54,745 nucleotides of DNA from a virus. Shown here in pieces: positions 14,971 through 23,400 of the stretch. The notes beneath the pieces are model-generated. The model saw only the letters and a list, made by a program, of their open reading frames with translations, was not told the origin of the DNA and searched no databases. Numbering within the stretch: the stretch's first letter is position 1; every line of letters starts with the position of its first letter. The stretch is from positions 1 through 54,745 of the IMG/VR virus record IMGVR_UViG_3300023210_000042. One strand, given 5' to 3'. The position numbers and the translations under genes were made by a program.

Positions 14971-16059
14971 ATGGAAATAAAAGTAAAAGAAGTAGGTGTT
15001 GTTGAAGAAAAATCAGCAGTAGAAGTAGAGGAAACTCTAATTGAAAAAGTTGAACAGCAACACGAAGAGCAGACACAGCCAGAAGCTGTAGAGCAAACCG
15101 AAGCTCCAGAGGAAACGCAAGGTGCTGAACTAAAAGAAGAAGAAGTTCTTAATTTTATTAAGAATAGATATGATAAAGACATATCATCGGTAGACCAATT
15201 GTTTGCAGAAAAAGAAAGCAACGATAAATTACCAGAAGATGTGTCGGCATATTTTGAGTATAAAAAGAAAACTGGTCGTGGCATTGAAGATTATGTTAAA
15301 TTAAACAGAGACTTCGATTCCTTAGATGAAGACCAAATTTTAACTGAGTATCTTTTAGCTACCGAAGAAGGTATTGATAAAGAGGATGTTGAGTTGTTAA
15401 TGGAAGATTATTCCTATGACGAAGAACTTGATGATGAATCTGATATTAAAAGAGCTAAGTTAAAAAAGAAAAAGGCAATTGTAAAAGCTAAGAAGTTTTT
15501 CAATGAACAAAAAGAAATGTATCACCAGCCGCTTGAGTCAAGCGCAACTGGTATTTCTGAGGACAATGAAGACTACAAGGCGTACAAGCAATATGTTGAG
15601 AATGCAAAGACTCAGTCAGAAGAGCAGTCTAGGAAAGTAGATTTCTTTGAAAAAGAAACTGACAAGGTGCTAAATCAAGACTTTAAAGGTTTTAAGGTCA
15701 GTATTGATGAAGCTAATTTGTTATACAATCCAGGAGGTTCTGTGGAGGAAATTAGAAAGTCTCAATCAAGCGTTATTAATTTTATTAATAATCATTTGAA
15801 TGAGGACGGATTAGTTAAAAACGCAGCTGAGTATCATAAAGCATTATCGGCAGCAATGAACCCTGACAAGTTCGCAAGGTTTTTTTACGAGCAAGGCAAG
15901 GCAGCAGCAACGGACGATGTAACTAGAAAGATGAAAAACATCAATATGTCTACACGTTCTGCTCCTGAAGTTACTTCTAAAGGAGGAACTCAGTTTCGTG
16001 CAATCAATCCAAGTGAAGGAAAGGGTTTAAGAATTAAGAGTATTAAACGAAAAAATTAA
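14971..16059 (+). CDS. Scaffolding / capsid assembly protein
   Basis: 362 residues, very acidic at the N-terminus (KEVGVVEEKSAVEVEETLIEKVEQQHEEQTQPEAVEQTEAPEETQGAELKEEE), with helical and coiled segments throughout and a basic C-terminal end (GGTQFRAINPSEGKGLRIKSIKRKN). Basic C-termini of scaffold proteins typically bind the inside of capsid subunits. It lies between portal and major capsid genes, the classical scaffold position. No protease motif is visible. Confidence 0.7.
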   Translation: MEIKVKEVGVVEEKSAVEVEETLIEKVEQQHEEQTQPEAVEQTEAPEETQGAELKEEEVLNFIKNRYDKDISSVDQLFAEKESNDKLPEDVSAYFEYKKKTGRGIEDYVKLNRDFDSLDEDQILTEYLLATEEGIDKEDVELLMEDYSYDEELDDESDIKRAKLKKKKAIVKAKKFFNEQKEMYHQPLESSATGISEDNEDYKAYKQYVENAKTQSEEQSRKVDFFEKETDKVLNQDFKGFKVSIDEANLLYNPGGSVEEIRKSQSSVINFINNHLNEDGLVKNAAEYHKALSAAMNPDKFARFFYEQGKAAATDDVTRKMKNINMSTRSAPEVTSKGGTQFRAINPSEGKGLRIKSIKRKN

Positions 16060-16080
16060 CAACATTTTAAAAATTAAAAA

Positions 16081-17562
16081 ATGGCAGGACAATTATTAGG
16101 CCCAAATACTACTCCGGTAGGACCAGGATTTGCGCTACAGCCAGCACCACAACAAGTGCCGTTGGCTACAAACTATATTACTGATTTCAACTTTTTGAAT
16201 CAGTACTTACCAGATACGTATGAAAAAGAATTTGAGCGTTATGGTAACAGAACTATTTCTTCTTTCTTACGTTTAGTAGGAGCTGAGCTACCAAGTAACT
16301 CAGACTTAGTAAAGTGGGCAGAGCAAGGAAGACTACACACTAAATATACACAAGTTGGTACAGGAGCAGTAGTTGCTGGAGACAACGTAACATTTGATAT
16401 TAACGATGCGTTAGTACCAGACCGAGCTGCAACAGGCTTATCAGCTGGAACTATTGCTATTCGTGTAGGTCAAACTTTAGTTGTTACTAACAATGACGGT
16501 TCAGGAGAATTCAAAGGAATTGTAACAGCAGTAGGTGTTGCAGGAGGATTGAACGCTAACCAGATTAGTGTAGCTTTCTACAATGCTCAAGGTTATACAG
16601 GTGGTACAGGAGCAGGTAATGCTGATGCAACTATCTTTATCTATGGTTCTGAATTCAAAAAAGGAAGCAATGGAATGCAAGGTTCTTTAGAGGCTGAAGA
16701 TGAAATCTTCGACAACTCTCCAATCATCATCAAAGATAAGTATGCAGTATCAGGTTCTGATATGGCACAAATCGGATGGATTGAAGTGACTACTGAGAAC
16801 GGAGCTTCAGGATACCTATGGTACTTGAAGTCTGAGCACGAAACTCGTTTACGTTTTGATGACTACCTAGAAACAGCTATGATTGAAGCAGTACCAGCAG
16901 AAGCAGGTTCTGGAGCAATTGCAGCAGGTGGAGATGTAGGAAACAAAGGTTCTGAGGGTGTATTCCATGCAGTAGAAAATAGAGGAAATGTATGGGCAGG
17001 TGGTAACCCAACTGCACTAGCAGATTTCGATACTATCATTTCTCGTTTAGATAAGCAAGGTGCGATTGAAGAAAACGTACTTTTCTTAAACAGACAGTTT
17101 GGATTTGACATTGATGACATGTTAGCTGAGCTTAACGGTTCTGCTCAAGTAGGTGCTAATGGTACTTCTTATGGTTTGTTTGATAACGACCAAGAGATGG
17201 CATTAAACCTTGGATTCACTGGATTCCGTAGAGGTTATGACTTCTATAAGTCTGACTGGAAATACTTAAACGACCCAACTATGCGTGGTGGTTTAACTGG
17301 AACTGGAGCTGTAAATGGATTGTTAGTGCCAGCAGGTTCTACAACTGTTTATGACCAAATCCTTGGAAAGAATGCTAAGCGTCCTTTCTTACATGTACGT
17401 TACAGAGCTTCTGAAACTGAAGACAGAAAGTACAAGACTTGGATTACAGGTTCAGCTGGTGGTGCAGCAACATCTGATTTAGATGCGATGGAAGTAAACT
17501 TCCTATCTGAAAGATGTGTATGTACTATGGGTGCAAATAACTTTGTGATTTTCCAATCATAA
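16081..17562 (+). CDS. Major capsid protein (HK97-like fold expected)
   Basis: 493 residues. The N-terminal portion ends in a helix typical of capsid N-arms (NYITDFNFLNQYLPDTYEKEFERYGNRTISSFLRLVGAELPSNSDLVKWAEQGRLHTKY). The middle has beta-rich inserted-domain-like sequence (AGTIAIRVGQTLVVTNNDGSGEFKGIVTAVG). The later part (HETRLRFDDYLETAMIEAV...FDTIISRLDKQGAIEENVLFLNRQFGFDIDDMLAEL) fits a spine-helix and axial-domain layout. Codon choice looks more selective than its neighbours (many GGA/GGT, CGT, TTC), consistent with very high expression. The position after the scaffold and the 3' hairpin support the call. Confidence 0.85.
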   Translation: MAGQLLGPNTTPVGPGFALQPAPQQVPLATNYITDFNFLNQYLPDTYEKEFERYGNRTISSFLRLVGAELPSNSDLVKWAEQGRLHTKYTQVGTGAVVAGDNVTFDINDALVPDRAATGLSAGTIAIRVGQTLVVTNNDGSGEFKGIVTAVGVAGGLNANQISVAFYNAQGYTGGTGAGNADATIFIYGSEFKKGSNGMQGSLEAEDEIFDNSPIIIKDKYAVSGSDMAQIGWIEVTTENGASGYLWYLKSEHETRLRFDDYLETAMIEAVPAEAGSGAIAAGGDVGNKGSEGVFHAVENRGNVWAGGNPTALADFDTIISRLDKQGAIEENVLFLNRQFGFDIDDMLAELNGSAQVGANGTSYGLFDNDQEMALNLGFTGFRRGYDFYKSDWKYLNDPTMRGGLTGTGAVNGLLVPAGSTTVYDQILGKNAKRPFLHVRYRASETEDRKYKTWITGSAGGAATSDLDAMEVNFLSERCVCTMGANNFVIFQS

Positions 17563-17572
17563 ATTAAATATG

Positions 17573-17611
17573 TAATTACTACCCTTGTTATTGTGACGAG
17601 GGTAGTTATTA
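17573..17611 (+). terminator. Hairpin after the major capsid gene
   Basis: TAATTACTACCCTTGT pairs with ACGAGGGTAGTTATTA around a short loop, giving a stem of about 14 bp with a few mismatches. It begins 11 bp after the capsid stop and is followed by CTTTTATT, a weak T-tract. It may be a terminator or a 3' end that protects the capsid mRNA. Confidence 0.6.
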
Positions 17612-17638
17612 CTTTTATTAAATCTAAATTATAATCAA

Positions 17639-18391
17639 ATGAAAAAAAATGTATTGGTCAATAAGACCTATAAACTTACCAAAGACGCAGCGCCACTTTC
17701 TTTTATGCTGCCAACTAGAAACTCAAACAGATATCCTTTAATGTACTTTGATGAAAGTACAGGAACTAACAGAGCCTTACGATATGCAAGAAACCAAAAA
17801 AGCCCATTTGAAGATGAGCAGGATGGTAATGCTATTGTAGAGCCAATTGTTTTTGAAGATGGATTTTTATCTGTACCAAGAACAAATCCAACCCTTCAAG
17901 AGTTCTTACACTATCACCCAATGAATGGAAATAAGTTTGTTGAGGTTAATACTGAGAAAGATGCTCAGAAAGAAATGGATGTTTTGAATGCTAGAGTAGA
18001 TGCTCTTATAGAGGCTCGTCAATTAGACATTGAGCAAGTAGAAGCTTTAGCTAGAGTTTTATTTAATACAGATGTTTCTAGAACCACCTCTTCTGAATTA
18101 AGAAGAGATATATTAATATACGCAGAGCAAGAACCAGATTTTTTCTTGCGAGCTGTAAAAGACCCTGGGTTAAAATTAAATTCTAAAGTTCAAGAGTTTT
18201 TTGCTCATAAGGTATTAATATTTAAAAACAACAAGAAGGATGTATACTTTAATACAGACAAGAATAAAAAGAGAATGGTAAACATTCCTTTTGGAGAAGA
18301 CCCATTCTACGTAGTAGCAGGGTATCTTCAATCTGATGAAGGTATTGAAATATTAAGGTTTCTTGAAAAAAACTTGGATAATAAAAAATAA
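17639..18391 (+). CDS. Structural-module protein of unknown function
   Basis: 250 residues, not recognised. It is basic at the start (KKNVLVNKTYKLTKDAAPLSFMLPTRNSNRYPLMYFDE), followed by a domain with FEDGFLSVPRTNPTLQEFLHYHPMNGNKFVEVN, a helical centre (EKDAQKEMDVLNARVDALIEARQLDIEQVEALARVLF) and a C-terminal part ending LRFLEKNLDNKK. It sits between the capsid hairpin and a candidate small-RNA locus, so it is expected to be a head or head-completion protein. A pattern of strands ending in a helical C-terminus would suit a capsid stabilising protein, but this is not shown. Confidence 0.5.
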   Translation: MKKNVLVNKTYKLTKDAAPLSFMLPTRNSNRYPLMYFDESTGTNRALRYARNQKSPFEDEQDGNAIVEPIVFEDGFLSVPRTNPTLQEFLHYHPMNGNKFVEVNTEKDAQKEMDVLNARVDALIEARQLDIEQVEALARVLFNTDVSRTTSSELRRDILIYAEQEPDFFLRAVKDPGLKLNSKVQEFFAHKVLIFKNNKKDVYFNTDKNKKRMVNIPFGEDPFYVVAGYLQSDEGIEILRFLEKNLDNKK

Positions 18392-18403
18392 TTATTACAT
18401 TTG
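18374..18403 (+). promoter_or_regulatory. Complete Bacteroidetes-type promoter TTG-N19-TACATTTG
   Basis: TTG at 18374-18376, a 19-nt spacer, and TACATTTG at 18396-18403 form a -33/-7 pair with good spacing. It overlaps the last codons of the upstream gene and points into an apparently non-coding 125-bp gap that ends in a strong terminator. Confidence 0.6.
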
Positions 18404-18408
18404 CAATA

Positions 18409-18487
18409 GAAGTGTTCATAATAATAAAGGAGCTGATTACTCCAACCAATCAAGAAGAGGCTGCAGAAATGCATCCTCTTTTTTTTT
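18409..18487 (+). ncRNA. Candidate small RNA between structural genes
   Basis: The region has its own -33/-7 promoter (18374-18403) and a near-perfect intrinsic terminator (18456-18487), giving a predicted RNA of about 75-80 nt. A second promoter (18491-18498) restarts transcription for the next gene. The interval has no convincing CDS: only a 30-codon GTG-initiated ORF (18412 onward, running through the terminator hairpin) can be drawn. Base-pairing targets cannot be judged from sequence alone. Confidence 0.4.
18456..18487 (+). terminator. Intrinsic terminator
   Basis: AGAGGCTGCA pairs with TGCATCCTCT (9 of 10 pairs, one C/T mismatch) around a GAAA loop and is followed by an uninterrupted run of T residues (18479-18487). 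This is the clearest rho-independent terminator in the window. It separates the 17639-18391 unit and the possible small RNA from the 18517 operon. Confidence 0.8.
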
Positions 18488-18490
18488 ACT

Positions 18491-18498
18491 TATCTTTG
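18491..18498 (+). promoter_or_regulatory. Late-type promoter -7 element TATCTTTG
   Basis: TATCTTTGTA begins four bases after the terminator T-run and 26 bp before the ATG at 18517, re-initiating transcription for the connector/tail genes. It is identical to the elements at 3443, 5323 and 27513. Confidence 0.6.
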
Positions 18499-18516
18499 TA
18501 TTAAATAAATTAACAG

Positions 18517-19551
18517 ATGAGCATAATAAATTCAGTACGAGAAACTGTACTGTCAGTTCTTAATAAAAATAACTATGGGTACATAACTCCTAGTGATTTT
18601 AATTTATATGCCAAGCAAGCTCAGCTAGATATTTTTGAAGATTATTTCTATCAATATAATTATCAAGTTACTAAAGAGAATGCTCGGCAATCAGGAGTTG
18701 GATTGGCAGATATAAAACAAATATATCAAGACGCTATAGAGATATTTTCAGAGCAAGAGTTTCTTGTTCCAGTATATCTTAATGGCGCTAGTGAGGTTAT
18801 TGTTTCTCCATCCGCAACATCTACTTACAGTGCACCTACAACAGCTACCACAGGCTCTGACTATTATTTAATAAATAAAGTTTTACTACTAACAAGATAC
18901 TTAGTTGATAATAGTACTAATACATTATCATTTACTCAAGAGTTGGTTGATAACACTAAAAACTTTTTTGCGTTAGGAGTTCAGCCAGGTGATGTTGTTG
19001 TAAATTTAGACACTGGAGATACAGCTAATGTTAGGTATTTAAGCCCATCGGCTACCGACACCTTGACATTAGATAGTAATATTTTTCCAAATGCAGGAGC
19101 TGAGTATACAATTCTTACGACTATGCAGGGTGTGAATGAATGTGAGAAAGTGACAAATAAAAAAATCACACAGCTTAACATGTCTAATCTAACCAAGCCT
19201 ACGGAGTTATTTCCGGCTTATTCTCAGAATGGAGAAGTTATACAGATATACCCTCAAAACTTTCAGTGGGGAGCAGGTGTAATAAACTCTGGATTAACAT
19301 CAGCCGGTAGAATTCTATGTCAGTATATTAGATACCCTAAAGACCCTAAGTGGACTTACGCTCAGTTAGTTGGAGGAGAACCTTCTTTTAACCAATCAGA
19401 TGCTCTTTATCAAGACTTTGAAATACCTCTTGAAGACGAACCTACATTAGTAAATAAGATATTACAATACGCAGGTATGTCAATTAGAGAGGTATCGGCA
19501 ATACAGTTTGGCCAGTCGATGGAGATGAGAGAAACACAAAATGAAAAATAA
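18517..19551 (+). CDS. Head-tail connector / tail-base structural protein
   Basis: 344 residues. The N-terminal helical part (IINSVRETVLSVLNKNNYGYITPSDFNLYAKQAQLDIFEDYFYQYNYQ) recurs in neck proteins of Bacteroidetes phages as I recall. The central part is beta-rich (LISEVIVSPSATSTYS..., GDVVVNLDTGDTANVRYL). The C-terminus (QDFEIPLEDEPTLVNKILQYAGMSIREVSAIQFGQSMEMRETQNEK) is helical, as in ring-forming neck subunits. It is coupled to the next gene by a TAATG overlap. Function is inferred from position between capsid and tail tube genes. Confidence 0.55.
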   Translation: MSIINSVRETVLSVLNKNNYGYITPSDFNLYAKQAQLDIFEDYFYQYNYQVTKENARQSGVGLADIKQIYQDAIEIFSEQEFLVPVYLNGASEVIVSPSATSTYSAPTTATTGSDYYLINKVLLLTRYLVDNSTNTLSFTQELVDNTKNFFALGVQPGDVVVNLDTGDTANVRYLSPSATDTLTLDSNIFPNAGAEYTILTTMQGVNECEKVTNKKITQLNMSNLTKPTELFPAYSQNGEVIQIYPQNFQWGAGVINSGLTSAGRILCQYIRYPKDPKWTYAQLVGGEPSFNQSDALYQDFEIPLEDEPTLVNKILQYAGMSIREVSAIQFGQSMEMRETQNEK

Positions 19552-20474
19552 TGGCATACTTAACAGAATATCAATATTACGAGAACAATGGAAATGCTCC
19601 TGAGGATGCTAACTGGGGGTCGTATCAATACGTAAGCTTGTATGACATAGTCAACAACTTTATGTTAATGTATGCAGGAAACCATAGCTTAGTTAACAAC
19701 GAGGAAAGATATAAGATTTTATTTCACGCAAAACGAGCTGTTCAAGAATTAAACTATGATGCATTTAAGGAATTAAAAATATTAGAGCTGGATGTATGTG
19801 ACACATTAAGATATGTACTTCCTTTAGATTATGTAAACTGGGTAAGAATATCTTTATATAAAGATGGTGTTCTTAGACCGCTTACAGAAAACATTCAAAC
19901 AAACTGGAGTGACGCATATCTTCAAGACAACAATTGTAGAATACTGTTTGACCATGATGGAAACATTTTAAAGCCCTCTACGTCAACTATCGACATGCAA
20001 AGGATAGAAGGTACTAAAAAAAGTATTTACCTCAACGAGCAAAGCCCATACAACGACAGAGAGGGGTATTGTGTAGATGGAGATTGGTATTTTGATTATG
20101 GTATAGGTGCTCAGTATGGATTAAATACTGAAACCGCAAACTTTAATCCTACGTTTAAAATAAATAAAAAGGCTGGGGTTATTAACTTCAGTTCTGATAT
20201 GGCAGGTGAGTTGTGTATATTAGAATATGTTTCTGATGGAATGGAAGGTGGTGATGATTCACAAATAAGTGTTAATAAACTATTTGAGGAATATGTTTAC
20301 GCTTATGTTCAATACGCTATATTGAATGCTAAGTTTGGTGTACAAGAATATGTTGTTGCAAGAGCAAGAAAAAGAAGCTCTGCGTTACTAAGAAACGCTA
20401 AGCTTAGAATTAGTAATATACATCCTGGTCGTTTGATTCAAAACATCAGAGGTATGGATAAGTGGATTAAGTAA
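19551..20474 (+). CDS. Tail tubular protein A-like adaptor
   Basis: 307 residues. The helical start (VSLYDIVNNFMLMYAG...ERYKILFHAKRAVQELNYDAFKELKILELDV), the RYVLPLDYVNWVRISLYKDG strand pair and the C-terminal helices (VNKLFEEYVYAYVQYAILNAKFGVQEYVVARARKRSSALLRNAKLRIS) follow the pattern of gatekeeper/adaptor proteins that dock below the portal in short-tailed phages (T7 gp11-type helical bundle plus beta domain). It comes directly before the nozzle protein, as expected for a podovirus tail. Confidence 0.6.
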   Translation: MAYLTEYQYYENNGNAPEDANWGSYQYVSLYDIVNNFMLMYAGNHSLVNNEERYKILFHAKRAVQELNYDAFKELKILELDVCDTLRYVLPLDYVNWVRISLYKDGVLRPLTENIQTNWSDAYLQDNNCRILFDHDGNILKPSTSTIDMQRIEGTKKSIYLNEQSPYNDREGYCVDGDWYFDYGIGAQYGLNTETANFNPTFKINKKAGVINFSSDMAGELCILEYVSDGMEGGDDSQISVNKLFEEYVYAYVQYAILNAKFGVQEYVVARARKRSSALLRNAKLRISNIHPGRLIQNIRGMDKWIK

Positions 20475-20476
20475 GC

Positions 20477-23400
20477 ATGGCAGAAACTACTAGAAATTTT
20501 ATCGCAGGTCGAATGAACAAAAGCGTTGATGAACGCTTGATTCCTAATGGTGAGTATGTTGATGCTATGAATGTTAGGCTAGGCTCTACTGAAGAATCTG
20601 AGGTTGGTTCTCTTGAGAATACAAGAGGAAACAAGCAGTTAACATCTTTGAGCTATAATGGAGTTCCTTTAAGTGACCAAGCTAAATGTATTGGTGCTTA
20701 TGAAGATGGCCAGAGAGAAACATTATATTGGTTTGTTCATGACCCAGCAAATCTCGTTGGAATAGTAGACATGGTTGTGTCATACAACGTTCAATTAAAC
20801 CTACTAACGTATCACGTTATTACAGCAGGTGCTCTAGAGACAGTATTAAATTTTAACGAGGACTTTTTAATAACAGGTGTAAATAGGGTTGAGGATTTAT
20901 TATTTTGGACTGACAACTATAACCAACCTAGGTTTATAAATATTAAAAGAAACTATGACTCAAACTCACCTGATTTAGAAGAACAACTTTTGGTTATTAA
21001 AAAACCACCTGTTGCAGCTCCATCATTTGAGTTAACCAACCTGTCTGGTGAAGAGAACTTTATAGAAGAAAGATTCTTGACTTTTTCTTACAGATATATA
21101 TATGAGGATGGGGAGAGGTCAGCTTTATCACAGTTTACAGAGCCAGCTTTTATTCCTAAGGGATTTGATTACGCTATAGACTCAGGTTTAAATGAAGGAA
21201 TGACTAATGCCTTTAACAATGTTAGGGTTACATACAACAGTGGAGGACCTTTAGTAAAATCCATTGAGGTTGTTTTCGCAGAAACCACATCGAGTGTAAT
21301 TAAGTCTATAGAGATATTTAATAAAGAAAATCTTGGATATGCAGACAATACAGAGTATACTTTAAATTTTAACAACAGTAAAATATTCACTGTAATTAGT
21401 CCTACTCAGTTAACTAGATTGTTTGACAACGTGCCTTTAAAGGCTCAGGCTCAAACCGTAATGGGCAATAGATTAATTTATGGTAACTATGTTGATGGAT
21501 ATGACTTATTGGATTTAAACACGAATCCAATACGTTTAGAATATTACTGCGAGCTTATATCAGAGGTTATATCTGAAAATCAAATACCTGATAGAACTGA
21601 TAGTTTTAACTATACTATAGATACTAGCAATAACGTAACAAATGCTGCAGTCTTCTATGACTTTACGGATGTAGAATTAGTTAATGGCGCTTCTTTAAAT
21701 TTTGAAATAAGATATAACCATTTTGGTTTTACAGGACAACAGCCTTTCCCTACTGAGACATCACCGCTTATAACACTTGAATTTACTTTCCTTCTTTCTC
21801 AAGATTTTAATAGTGTTTATGAGTTATCAACAGACCCTGCGTTTGTAGAGACTATAGGTACAGCAGCAAGCATCCTTCCTGTATATGACCCAGTTCCAGG
21901 GAATGAAACTTCCTGTGATGGAACAACTGTAACGGATGAATGGAACTGTTTACTGCTGGCAAACTTAGATAATTTTTCAAAATTTGAAAGCGGCATAACT
22001 GGCGCTGGTCAGCCAATACAAATAATCTCAAGTCCAGGTAGTCAAGAAATAGGTTTTGTTGTTCCAGCGATGGCTTATGTAGATGATTTAGCTACACCCA
22101 CTCAAACTGTTTATGAGTATTATAGTGTTTCATTTGCTGAATTAACCTACCTTGGTATAGGAAATCCTAAAAGTCTTCACAGTGATAGAGACTATGAATT
22201 GGGTATTGTTTATATGGATGAGTTTGGTCGCTCTTCTACAGCTCTCGTAAGCCCAAACAATTCAATACATGTTGGGTGTTCTGCGTCTACTTCCCAAAAC
22301 GAAATACAGGTAGTAATACCACCTTCTCAATTAGCACCTGCATGGGCTGATAGATATAAATTGGTTATAAAGCCAGATTTTGAGGATTATAACACAATTT
22401 TTTCAAACATATTTTTTGATGAGCTATCAACCTCTTCTACTTACTTTTTATTAGAAGGAGAGAATGCAAGAAAGGTTGAAGAGGGAGATAGGCTTAGGGT
22501 AAAAGCAGACACAGATGGACCTACCAGTCGTTGTCAATACGCCACTGTTCTACAGAAAGAAGCTAAGATTGAAGACTTTATAGACGTGTCAGATGGAGAG
22601 GGAAATTCTGTTACAGTCCCAGCCGGAACATACATGAAAATTATTCCAAATGATTTTCAGGTAGAAGCAGGTGACCTCCCTTCTGTGTTATACGGACAAA
22701 GAAGTGCATCTCAAAGGAGTGGAAACAGTCATCCAAGGCTTGCGTATCCATGCGGTATAGAAGACCCTAACAATCCAGGTCAGTATATAGATTACACAAT
22801 CCCTGCTGGTTCAAGGATACGTATGAGAATTACATTTAGAAGAGCTGGAAGGTCTAGCGGTGGATGTGATGGAAGAACGTATGAATTAGATTTAAAACTA
22901 ACATCATCACAAGATTATGATAACTTTAAAGAGTGGTTTGATGGAGATAATATACAGTCTAGATTAGATAATGGAGCGGTTAATGTTTCTAATGGTCCTG
23001 ACTGTCCACCACCATACTTTCAGAATTACTACAATCCTGCTATACAAACAGGAGCTAGTACTAGTGATGCTTTAGGAGCAATGCCACAGGATAGGTGTGT
23101 GTACCAATACCAGTTTTTAAGAGCAGCGAATAACAATTTGCTTTCTCTAGGATTAATAGGCACAAACTCATGTAGAGGTTCTAAGCATTCTAATAGTAGG
23201 AGAGCAAAAATTTACGCAAATATAGAAGTTTTTAGAGCTGAAAATACTATAGTTTTTGAAACAGAGCCAACAGATGCTACTCCAGATTTATGGTATGAAT
23301 CTGCAGATGTATACAATATAGATAAAACAACCGGTAGACATGAGGGCAATATACAAAACCAAACAGGGTCTCAGTCTGCTATTGTGTTAACAGATTTCTT

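Noticed and set aside
18363-18563. 66-aa plus-strand ORF across the terminator and promoter region
   Set aside because: It overlaps two real genes in other frames, crosses a strong terminator and has no protein-like composition.
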